Below are positions 14,280 to 23,295 of a stretch of 37,318 bases of DNA, piece after piece. The notes beneath the pieces were generated by a model. That model searched no databases. It was not told where the DNA came from and saw only the letters and a list, made by a program, of their open reading frames with translations. How positions within the stretch are numbered: position 1 is the stretch's first letter; each line of letters starts with the position of its first letter. Source of the DNA: Ignavibacteria bacterium RIFCSPLOWO2_12_FULL_56_21 (GTDB taxonomy: Bacteria; Bacteroidota; Ignavibacteria; UBA10030); assembly GCA_001802945.1 (NCBI GenBank), contig MHAK01000138.1, positions 1 to 37,318 of the forward strand, given 5' to 3'. Position numbers and translations under genes: made by a program.

Positions 14280-16425
14280 GTTTGAGCGACTCCTCGACGG
14301 CAAACGTCGCGCGCGTAGCCGCGACAGACTCCGCAAACGTGATCGGACTCGACGAGCCCATACGTACCGCTTCCATGAACGAACGGACTTCTGCATGATG
14401 ACCTTTGTCTACGGTCGACCACGCGCGTTCAAAACGCTGCTCCTGCCGGTAGGTCGTCAGTCGGCGGTAATTATCGAGCACGGCCGTCCTGCCTCCGCCG
14501 AAGACCTGAAGATACTCTTTGGGGACGTTGACATCACCGTTTGCCAGATAACTGACGGTTGCCACGGACCCGTTGTTCAGCTTCAGCGTACATACAACAG
14601 AATCGTCGTCCGCAGAGGTTGTCGCCGACCCGATGTGTTCGGCAAAGACTCTGGCCGGTTCCGCTCCGCACACAAACTGAATGATGTCGATGAAATGGCA
14701 CATCTCTCCGACAATACGGCCGCCGCCTTGCTGAGGATCGCGCGACCAATGCGACGGAGGCAAATATCCCGCGTGTATGCGCATATCAACAGCCAATGGT
14801 GCGTCAACCGAAGCAAAGAAAGTACGGATCTCACGGATAGAAGGAGCGAACCGTCTGTTGAAACCGACCATCAGCAACGGGCGCCGGTCCTCCGACATGC
14901 CGGCATACAACCGCTCCACGTCCAGCAATTCTTCCGGGCGCATGACGAGGGGCTTTTCCACGAAAACATTCTTGCCCGCTGACAGCGCCGCGAGCACAAT
15001 GCGCGCATGCAAATCGTGCCGGGAGGCGATGAAGACCGTACCGATCTCCGGCCTGCCAAGCACATGCTCGAACTCCGTCGTGCTGTGGGCAAATCCGAAC
15101 TGCCGGGCAACATTCGTGGCACTCGGACCCGTAGCGGTGCAAACCGATACGAGTGTGACTCCTTTGATCTGCTTCAGCGGGGGGAGCAACATCGATTGTG
15201 CGAACGATCCAGCGCCGATAAAACCGATGTTCAAGGGATCTCCGGCCGTCGGAGCGGATCTTCCGATGGAATGGGACTTTTTCGGAACGACTGGCGGTGC
15301 GTCGCCGTATGCCAGGACCACTCCGAACGCACGTTTGCCCTTCGACGGTGCCGTCAACGCGGCGAACGCATCGCGCACCTTCTCGATCGGATACCGATGC
15401 GTGGTCAGCGTGTCGGGGTGAATACTTCCTTCGGCGACAAGCCGGACAAATTCCTCCATGTTCCTGCGTTCTGTCCACCGGACGTACCCGATCGGATAGT
15501 CTGTGCCGTGATCTTCATACGAGGGGTCGTAGCGACCGGGGCCATACGAACGTGAAAGTCGAAAGTCCAGCTCTTTCATGTAGTACGGGGCTCGTGGAAG
15601 CCTCAATCCGACATCCCCGACGATCACGACCCGGCCGCGGTCACGAGCGATGTCGCCCGCAAGCCGAACCGGATCGTCGCTTTTTGTCGCCGCAGTAATG
15701 ATCACGGCGTCTGCTCCAACCCCGCCGGTCTTCGTTCTCACGAGGCGCCGAACATCGTCCTGACGACCGTATGCCGAATCGGCGCCCGAGGTTTTTGCCA
15801 GCGTCAGCGCAGCAGGGTCCGGATCGATGCCAATGACCAGGCAGCCGTTCGCCTTGAGCAACTGAACCGTCAATTGCCCAACGAGGCCGAGACCGATGAC
15901 GGCAACCGTCTCGCCCAGCGTCGGCGCGGCCTGACGAATACCCTGCAGGGCGATCGCGCCGATCGTCGTATACGCGGCGGAAACAAGGTCCGCGTTTGCA
16001 GCAACTTTGACGCACAAATTCCGTGGAACGACAATGTACTCCGCATGGTTTGCAAGTCCCGCCCCGCCGCACGCAACCCGGTCGCCGGGTTTGAACTCCT
16101 GCACTCCCTCGCCGACCGACACGATCTCGCCGGCGGCGGAATAGCCGAGAGCCGCCAGCGTTTCCAGTTGTCCTTTCACGCGACGGGCGGTCGCCCGAAG
16201 TCCATTCTTTCGTATTTGATCCAGAACTTTTGCAACAAGGTCGGGATTCTTCCGCGCGCGCTGTAAGAGCGATTGTGACCGTTCGGCGATTGACGACCGC
16301 TCCGTTCCTGCACTGATGACGGAAAATCGTACCTGCACAAGAACATGGCCTTCTTTCAACGCGGGAATCGGCAATTCTTCCAGCTTGATCTCGCCGGTCT
16401 TGACGTATTGCACGACCTGTTTCAT
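14257..16425 (-). CDS. bi-domain oxidoreductase (MDR dehydrogenase plus Gfo/Idh/MocA)
   Basis: A 722-residue fusion. Residues 1-375 are a medium-chain dehydrogenase: a GroES-like part, then a Rossmann fold with GLGLVG (178-183). The cysteine/histidine zinc site of true alcohol dehydrogenases is not conserved. Residues 397-722 are a Gfo/Idh/MocA sugar dehydrogenase: GFIGAGSFA (401-409) and the EKP motif (490-492) that contributes the catalytic lysine. Both halves should bind NAD(P). This fusion is known from surface-polysaccharide loci, where sugar oxidation or epimerisation is presumed but unproven. It overlaps the flippase-like gene by 4 bp (ATGA), indicating coupled translation. No glycosyltransferase is nearby. 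Confidence 0.85.
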   Translation of the reverse strand: MKQVVQYVKTGEIKLEELPIPALKEGHVLVQVRFSVISAGTERSSIAERSQSLLQRARKNPDLVAKVLDQIRKNGLRATARRVKGQLETLAALGYSAAGEIVSVGEGVQEFKPGDRVACGGAGLANHAEYIVVPRNLCVKVAANADLVSAAYTTIGAIALQGIRQAAPTLGETVAVIGLGLVGQLTVQLLKANGCLVIGIDPDPAALTLAKTSGADSAYGRQDDVRRLVRTKTGGVGADAVIITAATKSDDPVRLAGDIARDRGRVVIVGDVGLRLPRAPYYMKELDFRLSRSYGPGRYDPSYEDHGTDYPIGYVRWTERRNMEEFVRLVAEGSIHPDTLTTHRYPIEKVRDAFAALTAPSKGKRAFGVVLAYGDAPPVVPKKSHSIGRSAPTAGDPLNIGFIGAGSFAQSMLLPPLKQIKGVTLVSVCTATGPSATNVARQFGFAHSTTEFEHVLGRPEIGTVFIASRHDLHARIVLAALSAGKNVFVEKPLVMRPEELLDVERLYAGMSEDRRPLLMVGFNRRFAPSIREIRTFFASVDAPLAVDMRIHAGYLPPSHWSRDPQQGGGRIVGEMCHFIDIIQFVCGAEPARVFAEHIGSATTSADDDSVVCTLKLNNGSVATVSYLANGDVNVPKEYLQVFGGGRTAVLDNYRRLTTYRQEQRFERAWSTVDKGHHAEVRSFMEAVRMGSSSPITFAESVAATRATFAVEESLKRGGPISL

Positions 16426-17453
16426 GCTTCGGACTCCTGTGGACGGGACTCGGTGATCTCCATCTTCCCCACGCGTCCATGATCGACGACATAATAGTAT
16501 GCCCCCACGATCATGACCAGTACGAACCCGACTTCATGTGTGACGACCGAGAAACCAAGCGCCGCGGTTTGATCGACGCCATACAACTTTACCATGGCCA
16601 CCGTGAGAAAGGAATGGTATGTCCCCATCGCACCAGGTGCGGGCAAAACCCAGGCGATCGACGAAATGACGAGCAGAACGACCGCCGCGCCGGGACCAAG
16701 GTGCAGCGAAGCGATTGACGAGAACATGAAGAAGGGAACATAGAGTCCGAGAGCATAGATGCCCCAGATCGCCATGCTCCACCCGGCGACGGCCGGCCAG
16801 GACTTCCGAAGATGTGCGACACTTACCCCGGCGCGGAACGAGTCCAACATGGACCCGATGCGAGGACCGAGCGTTCCCGGAAGCCGGTGACGATAGCGGG
16901 CGACAAGTTCGACCAAGGCTTCAAGTTTGAGAACGAGCGCCAGAAAAATTCCGATCGAGATCGCCGATGCCGCAAGGAACACCGGCCGCCACAGATCAGG
17001 ATCGTCAACAAACGGGTCGATGGCGGACGGATACACAAAGAGCGTTATGCCAACGACAAACGAGAATGTCAGAAAATCGAGAACTCGCTCGATCACCACC
17101 GTTCCAAGCGCAGCGCTGCGCGAGATATTCTCGAGCTTCCCAACGACGACCGGGCGGACCACCTCGCCGACGCGCGGAAGCACGTTGTTCACCGCGTACC
17201 CGATCATGACCGAAGAGAAAAGATTGCGGAGAGAAACGTTGATCTTAAACGGTTGCAGAAGAAGTTTCCAGCGCACGGCGCGGAGCCAATGCCCGGTTAA
17301 CCCGATCGGGATGAGCAGGAAGACCCACAACGGTTCAGCCTGGAGAATCGTGGCCCAGAGAACGTCAAAATCCGTCCCGCGAAACGCCAGATACAAGAAT
17401 AGCGCGGCGATCGCGAAACTGATCACGGCTTTTGTGGCGGAGGAGAGGCGCAA
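16422..17453 (-). CDS. flippase-like membrane protein (LPG synthase transmembrane domain family)
   Basis: The protein of 343 residues has about eight hydrophobic helices and matches the lysylphosphatidylglycerol synthase transmembrane domain/UPF0104 (YbhN-like) family without any soluble aminoacyltransferase domain. Typical segments are HWLRAVRWKLLLQPF (55-69), LPRVGEVVRP (93-102) and LPAPGAMGTYHSF. Members are thought to move or bind lipids in the inner membrane; the true substrate is unknown. Its stop overlaps the start of the bi-domain oxidoreductase gene by 4 bp, so the two probably act in one envelope lipid or glycan pathway. It starts 19 bp after lolA. Confidence 0.85.
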   Translation of the reverse strand: MRLSSATKAVISFAIAALFLYLAFRGTDFDVLWATILQAEPLWVFLLIPIGLTGHWLRAVRWKLLLQPFKINVSLRNLFSSVMIGYAVNNVLPRVGEVVRPVVVGKLENISRSAALGTVVIERVLDFLTFSFVVGITLFVYPSAIDPFVDDPDLWRPVFLAASAISIGIFLALVLKLEALVELVARYRHRLPGTLGPRIGSMLDSFRAGVSVAHLRKSWPAVAGWSMAIWGIYALGLYVPFFMFSSIASLHLGPGAAVVLLVISSIAWVLPAPGAMGTYHSFLTVAMVKLYGVDQTAALGFSVVTHEVGFVLVMIVGAYYYVVDHGRVGKMEITESRPQESEA

Positions 17454-17472
17454 GGACGGGCCCGGTCGTCGG

Positions 17473-18183
17473 TCAGCGGAGGTCCACTACTTCCGAGCCC
17501 GCAGGGGGCGTGAATTCGAAGGCAGAATCTTTCACGTTAGTATTGAGGCGAACCGCGTTGATGGCATATGTTGTCTCAGTTTCGTTCTGATCGACGATCT
17601 GAATCTTCCGAACTTCCCACGTCGACTCGAGCACCCATAACCTAACAGTCTTAATGAATGACCGGTCGTCTTTTGGCAGCAGTTTCAGCTGCAGGGCCGT
17701 CCCTTGCGGCAGCTGCTCCCGTCCCAGCACCGATGTATAGTAGCTTTCCGGGAGATTCAGGAGAAATTCTTCCGGCGAAACGGAATTTCGCCGTTCCTTA
17801 TACGTGTCCACAACCACCTGCTTGTTCGCCGGCGTGTAGGCCCACACCGTCGCGCCGTCTGTGATCAGCGTCTGGTGTTCCGATTCCAGGCGGTATCGCT
17901 TCGGCTTCTTAAAGACCAGGCTTCCCTTGAATGTCTGTTCGACGTTGGCATATCCAAGCTTCACGGTCTGTTCGAACTTCGCCGATACGTCGTCAATCAT
18001 GTCGTATCGCCGTTGCAGTCTGTCCGTAACATCCTTGACACCGGGTAGAGACTGGGACACTGCCAGAGTCATGGACAGCAGTATGAGAAAACACACCGCG
18101 AATGGACGCGAATACGTGTGTTGAGAAACACTGCTCGAATGAAGTGGCTTCCCTATGACTTCCAGGATACTATTCGCGTTCAT
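17473..18183 (-). CDS. lolA: outer-membrane lipoprotein carrier protein LolA
   Basis: LolA carries lipoproteins across the periplasm from LolCDE to the outer membrane. The family pattern is clear: SAKFEQTVKLG, GSLVFKKPKRYRLES, LITDGATVWAYTPANKQVVVD and SPEEFLLNLP. The frame opens at ATG 18183, giving 236 residues, but its first 28 codons run through a decamer repeat and spacer, and the hydrophobic signal (VCFLILLSMTLAVSQ) begins only at residue 30. A GTG at 18096 would start there but lacks a charged n-region and a ribosome binding site. The true start is uncertain. It lies 33 bp after ftsK, an order seen in many Gram-negatives. Confidence 0.88.
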   Translation of the reverse strand: MNANSILEVIGKPLHSSSVSQHTYSRPFAVCFLILLSMTLAVSQSLPGVKDVTDRLQRRYDMIDDVSAKFEQTVKLGYANVEQTFKGSLVFKKPKRYRLESEHQTLITDGATVWAYTPANKQVVVDTYKERRNSVSPEEFLLNLPESYYTSVLGREQLPQGTALQLKLLPKDDRSFIKTVRLWVLESTWEVRKIQIVDQNETETTYAINAVRLNTNVKDSAFEFTPPAGSEVVDLR

Positions 18184-18200
18184 TAGCGTTCATTCGCGGT
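18091..18200. repeat. inverted pair of decamer arrays around the lolA start
   Basis: The left array has three 10-nt units, ACACACCGCG, AATGGACGCG, AATACGTGTG (18091-18120). The right array (18171-18200), read on the other strand, is ACCGCGAATG, AACGCTAATG, AACGCGAATA. The two are inverted copies 50 nt apart. The right copy supplies the ATG annotated as the lolA start; the left copy overlaps the codons before the signal peptide. Confidence 0.7.
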
Positions 18201-18216
18201 GGAATCTTCTTCACGG

Positions 18217-20667
18217 TCATGGAATGCTCTTAAGGATGGCTTCAAGTTCAGCCTCTGATTCGCACAGCACCTGCCGCGCTTTGCTGCCGTCGAACGGACC
18301 CACGATCCCGGCCATCTCGAGCTCGTCCACCAGCCGGGCGGCACGGGAATAGCCGACCTTGAGCCGCCGTTGAAGCAGCGAAACGGAGCCTTGCTGGTGA
18401 CGAACAATGATGCGGGCCGCCTCCTCGAACAGATCGTCCCGGCTGCCATCCCCCGAGCCTCCTCCCGACCTTTTTCGTTCGAGCACTGACGGCAACGTTG
18501 CCGGCGTGCTGTAGCCCTTCTGTTTCCCGATATGCGTGGTAAGGCGCTCCACTTCGTCCGTCGAAATAAACGCATTCTGGATGCGGATGGGTTTCGAGAT
18601 CCCCGGAGGCAGGTACAGCATATCGCCGTTCCCCAAAAGCTGCTCCGCCCCGTTCATGTCCAGGATCGTGCGCGAGTCGACCTTCGAGGACACCTGATAC
18701 GCCAAACGGGCCGGGAAATTCGCCTTGATCACACCTGTGATGACGTCCACAGACGGCCGTTGCGTCGCCAGGACAAGGTGGATGCCCACCGCCCGGGCAA
18801 GTTGAGCGAGCCGGGCGATCGGTTCTTCCACTTCCCGCGCCGCGGTCATCATGAGGTCAGCCAATTCATCAACGATGACAACGATGAAGGGCATCTTCCT
18901 GTGTTTGACGTTGTCTGTGTCCCTCAGCCGTCCCTGAAGAAATCGCTCGTTGTAGTCGGCGATATTGCGGACGCCGGCCGCGGCGAGCGTATCGTATCGC
19001 CGCTCCATTTCGAGCTCCAACCCCTTCAACAGCAGAACGGCGTTTTGTGGGGTCGTGACGATCTCCTCATCGATATCCGGCGACACAATCAAATAGTGCT
19101 TCCGCAGCCTACCGTATAACGACAACTCGATCTTTTTCGGGTCGATGATCGCGAATTTGAGGTCGCTCGGATGCAGCCGGTAGATCAGGCTCGCAATGAT
19201 CGTGTTGACTCCGACGCTCTTTCCCGAACCCGTGGCGCCTGCAATGAGTATGTGGGGTAGGCGTCCCAGATCGTCCACATAAACTTCACCAGAGATCGTC
19301 TTTCCGACTGCAAGCGGGAGGACCGCTTTGGCGTCGCGAAATTTCGCCGAGTTGATGACGCTACGTATTGTGACGAGCGACGGATTGTGATTCGGTATCT
19401 CGACGCCGACAGTTCCTTTGCCGGGGATCGGCGCGATGATCCTGATCCCTTTTGCCTTCAACGCCAGCGCAATGTCGTCCTGCAGACTTTCGATCTTACT
19501 GATCTTGACCCCGGTCGCCGGCACAAGCTCATAAAGCGTAACAACGGGCCCCGGGGTCACCGAGACGCTTTCGATAGCCACGCCAAAATCCGAAAGCTTC
19601 GATCGCAGGAGTTCGGCGTTCGCCTTCAGCTCGTCCTCATTGACGTCCTCGGAGGCGCGATGTGTGTCCAATAGCTCAACCGACGGAAAAACATAGTCGA
19701 TCTCTTCCTCGACGGCTACGCCCTGCTCACGCTCGTCGAAATTCACTTCCTCCACCCGAACCGCCCTTTGAATGTCCAAACGCAGGTCTTCACCGGCATC
19801 ATTCTGGATCTCCTTCGCAGGCGCAGGTCGCTGCGCGGGGACGGTGTGTCCCAAAGGCATCGTGTCTGTCCTGTGAACTGCCTGTTTTTGAACGGTCGGA
19901 ACTCCGGCCTTCTTCTGTGCAGCTAATTCATCAGCGGGCCGCCGGATCTCGACGGCGAGATCTTCGGCCTGACGATGACCTTCCCGTTTTTCTTGTAGCG
20001 CCCGAATTCTGTCTCCGACCGCCTCCGTGCCGCGTTCAGACCACTCCTGTATCCGATGCCAGAGTTCCTTGAGGTCAATGTTCAGCATCAGCGTAACCAT
20101 CGTCAGGAATACGGCGACGAGGAGAATGATGGTGCCCGCCAATCCTACCAGGCTGATGGAAACGTGGGCCATAAAATGGCCAACGACGCCGCTCCATTCC
20201 AGCGGGAGCGAGTCGTCCAGATGCTTCAACGTTCCGGAGAAGGCGGAGAACAGGAGCGCGAGTGCGAGGATATACGCCGTCAACATCGACAGACGGCGTA
20301 CGTTGCGTGGTACGATCAGATGCAGCGACCACAAGGCTAGCAGCAGCGGCACGACAATGACCGCGAATCCAATGGTTGAATTGATCCACCAATTGGCCAG
20401 GATCGCGCCAAGCAGACCGAGCAGATTCTGGGTCGTCGCTGCCTTGGCCGCCACTGCATCATCGTTCGTGAAGACCTTCCAAAGGTCTACGATCGCCAGT
20501 TCACCGCTGGCCTGGTCGGCAGATGAATACGAGAACAGGCTCAGAAAGAGCATGATGGAAACGACAATCCCCGCGAAACCCAGCAGCTGTCGTCGGGGCG
20601 CTGCGGCGCTCTTCTGGCGAGGGATCCGTGGACTATCGGAGGTCTGTCCGTTCAAGGTAGCTGGCAC
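18217..20667 (-). CDS. ftsK: DNA translocase FtsK/SpoIIIE
   Basis: A septal, membrane-anchored hexameric motor that pumps chromosomal DNA and resolves dimers at division. The 816 residues show four to five N-terminal helices (about 28-192), a charged linker (200-330), the motor with Walker A GATGSGKS (477-484), Walker B VVIVDELADL (596-605) and TQRPS (636-640), and a C-terminal winged-helix gamma domain (745-802) that reads orienting DNA motifs in characterised homologues. The linker is short compared with E. coli FtsK. The start is GTG at 20667, 6 bp after the comB-like gene, without a strong ribosome binding site. LolA lies downstream. Confidence 0.95.
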   Translation of the reverse strand: MPATLNGQTSDSPRIPRQKSAAAPRRQLLGFAGIVVSIMLFLSLFSYSSADQASGELAIVDLWKVFTNDDAVAAKAATTQNLLGLLGAILANWWINSTIGFAVIVVPLLLALWSLHLIVPRNVRRLSMLTAYILALALLFSAFSGTLKHLDDSLPLEWSGVVGHFMAHVSISLVGLAGTIILLVAVFLTMVTLMLNIDLKELWHRIQEWSERGTEAVGDRIRALQEKREGHRQAEDLAVEIRRPADELAAQKKAGVPTVQKQAVHRTDTMPLGHTVPAQRPAPAKEIQNDAGEDLRLDIQRAVRVEEVNFDEREQGVAVEEEIDYVFPSVELLDTHRASEDVNEDELKANAELLRSKLSDFGVAIESVSVTPGPVVTLYELVPATGVKISKIESLQDDIALALKAKGIRIIAPIPGKGTVGVEIPNHNPSLVTIRSVINSAKFRDAKAVLPLAVGKTISGEVYVDDLGRLPHILIAGATGSGKSVGVNTIIASLIYRLHPSDLKFAIIDPKKIELSLYGRLRKHYLIVSPDIDEEIVTTPQNAVLLLKGLELEMERRYDTLAAAGVRNIADYNERFLQGRLRDTDNVKHRKMPFIVVIVDELADLMMTAAREVEEPIARLAQLARAVGIHLVLATQRPSVDVITGVIKANFPARLAYQVSSKVDSRTILDMNGAEQLLGNGDMLYLPPGISKPIRIQNAFISTDEVERLTTHIGKQKGYSTPATLPSVLERKRSGGGSGDGSRDDLFEEAARIIVRHQQGSVSLLQRRLKVGYSRAARLVDELEMAGIVGPFDGSKARQVLCESEAELEAILKSIP

Positions 20668-20673
20668 AATCGT

Positions 20674-21459
20674 TCAGACGTTCACGGCCGCCTGGGGCTC
20701 GGTGGTCGCGTCGGCACTGCCGCTGTCCCGACGCAACTTGATGACCGTTCCCTGCTGGAACGGGAGGACGGGGATCGAATCGATCTCGGCGCAGATCTTC
20801 AGGTCTTCTCCCATGCCGATCTCTTCCAGGTATTGACCATGGTCCGAAGTCTTGAGCATTTTCAGAATGGAACGGCCAAAGGTCTTGAAGAGTGCGATGG
20901 CCGCACGCGAAGAGTCTGTCAACTCTACATCCTGCCCTTTGTCCTTTGTCAATTCGCTGATCATCATGCCTGCGCACACAGCGTCCTCAATGCTGAAACT
21001 TCTGAGTCCGTTCGACTTTCCAGCACAGATGATCAGAAAATCACTCTGCTCTTCCTTGATGAAATTCACTACGGCACTCATGTTCACGAATCCACCGACC
21101 ACAAGCCGACGCGCATATCTGCTCCTGGACATTGCCACGGAGCCGTTGGTCGTGCAGAAGATGATCGATTTACCACGAACGGTCGCTTCGGTATATTCGC
21201 GCGGGGAATTCCCCAGATTGAATCCTTCGATGATCTTGCCGTTGCGTTCTCCGCCGCGAAGGGTCACTTCGCCGAACAGACTGCCGGAGATCTTGACGGC
21301 CGATTCAATGCTTGCGACCGGTATGATCTCGCGAGAGCCGTTCGCAAGCGCGGTGGCGACGGTCGTGCTGGCTCGCAGTACGTCCACGACGACCACGTTG
21401 CGGTCGCGAAGTTGAAGCTCATCAAGATGATTCGAAGAAAAGCTTACATCGATTCTCAT
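20674..21459 (-). CDS. comB: ComB-family 2-phosphosulfolactate phosphatase
   Basis: The 261-residue protein matches the ComB family, magnesium-dependent phosphatases that hydrolyse 2-phospho-3-sulfolactate in coenzyme M synthesis by methanogens. Family segments visible are VVVDVLRASTTVATAL (22-37), FNLGNSPRE (79-87), IIFCTTNGS (98-106) and EDAVCAGMM (157-165). Homologues are widespread in bacteria that do not make coenzyme M, so the physiological substrate may be sulfolactate-related or different. GGGAGGA five bases upstream fixes the ATG at 21459. It sits between gcvT (11-bp gap) and ftsK (6-bp gap); no ComA or ComC is present in the window. Confidence 0.85.
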   Translation of the reverse strand: MRIDVSFSSNHLDELQLRDRNVVVVDVLRASTTVATALANGSREIIPVASIESAVKISGSLFGEVTLRGGERNGKIIEGFNLGNSPREYTEATVRGKSIIFCTTNGSVAMSRSRYARRLVVGGFVNMSAVVNFIKEEQSDFLIICAGKSNGLRSFSIEDAVCAGMMISELTKDKGQDVELTDSSRAAIALFKTFGRSILKMLKTSDHGQYLEEIGMGEDLKICAEIDSIPVLPFQQGTVIKLRRDSGSADATTEPQAAVNV

Positions 21460-21470
21460 AGTTCCTCCCC

Positions 21471-22562
21471 TTACCCGTTGCCGGGTCGCTGCACAAATGG
21501 CAGCGGTACAACAGTAGCGGGCGTGGCCTTCCCTCGAATGACCACGTGGACGGTTGCGCCAGGCGTTGCGACGGACGGCGGTACATACCCCATGCCGACC
21601 GATCGCTGCAACGTTGGAGAAAACGTGCCGCTGGTGACTGTCCCAATGCCGTTCGTCCCGTCTGAAATGGCGTATCCGTGCCTCGCAATCGTACGGTCGG
21701 GGAGAACGAATCCGACCAACTTTCGCGGAATACCGGCAGCCTTTTCACGGTCAAGAACCGCCTTGCCGATGAATTCCCCCTTCCCCAGTTTCGTGATCCA
21801 GCCCAAACCTGCCTGCAACGGCGTTGTCGTGTCGTCGATATCGTTGCCGTACAGGCAATATCCCATTTCCAGCCTCAACGTGTCGCGTGCGCCCAGACCA
21901 ACGGGCTGAAGTCCGTACGACTTTCCCGCGTCAAAGATCGCCGACCAGACACCGGGCGCATCCGGGGACACCGCAAAGTACAGCTCAAACCCGAGCTCTC
22001 CCGTGTACCCCGTGCGCGAAATGATCGCCTCCTGACGGGCAACGATCCCGCGTTTGAACGTGTAATATCCGATCTCCCGCAACGGAACCTGCGTGAGATG
22101 CTGCAGTATCTCCAGGGAGCGCGGCCCCTGAATTGCAAGCAGGGCGATCGTGTCGCTCACGTCAGTCAACTCGACGTCCCCCTTCAGGTTGCTCTTCAAC
22201 CACGCAAAGTCTTTGCCAATGTTCGAGGCGTTCACGACGAGCATGTATCTATCGCCGAAATGATATATGAGCAAATCGTCGACGATTCCGCCATCGACAT
22301 TGCACATCGCCGAATACTGCGCTTTACCTTCCGTCAATCGGGATACATCGTTGACCGTCACACGCTGGAGAAATCCGACGGCATCTCTTCCCCGCACTTC
22401 GAACTCCCCCATGTGCGACACGTCGAACACTCCCGCCGCATTGCGAACCGCCGCGTGCTCTTCCATGATGCCGGCGTATTGCACAGGCATTTCAAAGCCG
22501 CCGAATTCGACCATCTTGGCGCCGAGCGACTTATGCAGTGCATTGAATGGGGTGACCTTCAT
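21471..22562 (-). CDS. gcvT: glycine cleavage system T protein (aminomethyltransferase)
   Basis: GcvT moves the aminomethyl carbon of glycine from lipoyl-GcvH to tetrahydrofolate, giving methylene-THF and ammonia. The 363 residues fit the family. Visible segments are MPVQYAGIMEEHAAVRNAAGVFDVSHMGE (N-terminal folate-binding half, whose aspartate in FDVSHMGE lies in the active site), SRTGYTGELGFE and the C-terminal GYVPP barrel motif. It has no gcvH or gcvP neighbours in this window, so the rest of the system must be encoded elsewhere. The ATG at 22562 has no clear Shine-Dalgarno; the 69-bp gap upstream shows no glycine-riboswitch features. Confidence 0.95.
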   Translation of the reverse strand: MKVTPFNALHKSLGAKMVEFGGFEMPVQYAGIMEEHAAVRNAAGVFDVSHMGEFEVRGRDAVGFLQRVTVNDVSRLTEGKAQYSAMCNVDGGIVDDLLIYHFGDRYMLVVNASNIGKDFAWLKSNLKGDVELTDVSDTIALLAIQGPRSLEILQHLTQVPLREIGYYTFKRGIVARQEAIISRTGYTGELGFELYFAVSPDAPGVWSAIFDAGKSYGLQPVGLGARDTLRLEMGYCLYGNDIDDTTTPLQAGLGWITKLGKGEFIGKAVLDREKAAGIPRKLVGFVLPDRTIARHGYAISDGTNGIGTVTSGTFSPTLQRSVGMGYVPPSVATPGATVHVVIRGKATPATVVPLPFVQRPGNG

Positions 22563-22631
22563 GTTCGTAGGAGTGGTTATGGTGAAACTGTTTCTGTACG
22601 GCGGCTGTGAAAAGAGATGCTCCGACCGCGA

Positions 22632-23279
22632 TCACGCTCCCGGCCGCTTTTTCCAGTCCGCCAGGAATTTCTCGAGGCCGATCGTTGTCAGCGGATGCTG
22701 AACCAACTGATCGATCACCTTGAACGGCATGGTGCAGACATGGGCGCCGATCAACGCCGCCTCGACAACGTGCATCGGGTGCCGCACGCTCGCGACGAGC
22801 ACTTCCGTCGCGAACGCATAGTTCTTGTAGATCGTCACGATCTGTTCTATGAGCTGCATTCCTTCGTGGCTGATATCGTCGAGCCGGCCGATGAACGGAC
22901 TGATGTACGCCGCCCCGGCCTTTGCAGCCAACAGCGCCTGGTTCGGCGAAAAGCACAATGTCACGTTCGTCGGAATCCCCTCCTGCTTCAGCACTTTGAC
23001 CGCCTTCAATCCTTCCTTGATCAACGGCACCTTGACCACGATGTTCCTATGGATCTTCGCCAGCTCGCGTCCTTCTTTCAGGATGCCGTCGACATCGGTC
23101 GCCACTACCTCCGCGCTGATGGGACCGTCGACGATCGCGCATATCTCGCCCAGAAGTTTCCGAAAGTCCTTCCCTTCCTTTGCGACGAGGCTGGGATTGG
23201 TCGTAACCCCGTCGAGGACTCCGAGCGCCGCTGCTTCCTTGATTTCGCCGAGGTTCGCTGTATCGATAAAGAATTTCAT
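22632..23279 (-). CDS. tal: small transaldolase (TalC/MipB-like)
   Basis: Transfers dihydroxyacetone between sugar phosphates in the non-oxidative pentose phosphate pathway. At 215 residues it belongs to the small transaldolase/fructose-6-phosphate aldolase group. The Schiff-base lysine is K83 in NIVVKVPL. Two residues favour transaldolase over the aldolase: E57 in SAEVVA, where the aldolase has Q, and F129 in [10 protein letters not shown], where the aldolase has Y. It closely resembles Bacillus-type enzymes along its whole length. It starts 16 bp after rng. No other pentose phosphate genes lie nearby. Confidence 0.92.
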   Translation of the reverse strand: MKFFIDTANLGEIKEAAALGVLDGVTTNPSLVAKEGKDFRKLLGEICAIVDGPISAEVVATDVDGILKEGRELAKIHRNIVVKVPLIKEGLKAVKVLKQEGIPTNVTLCFSPNQALLAAKAGAAYISPFIGRLDDISHEGMQLIEQIVTIYKNYAFATEVLVASVRHPMHVVEAALIGAHVCTMPFKVIDQLVQHPLTTIGLEKFLADWKKRPGA

Positions 23280-23295
23280 GGTCGTGTTCCCGTGT

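Noticed and set aside
14280-14396. Longer N-terminus for the barrel protein at 13617-14279
   Set aside because: The Arg/Ser-rich extension is antiparallel in quality to any signal peptide and only mirrors the end of the oxidoreductase gene. The GTG at 14279 has a good ribosome binding site and signal peptide.
17473-18183. Frameshift or pseudogene in lolA
   Set aside because: The mature domain is intact from signal peptide to stop. Only the start codon is in doubt.
22563-22631. Glycine riboswitch upstream of gcvT
   Set aside because: The 69-nt gap is too short for a glycine aptamer and lacks its conserved core.
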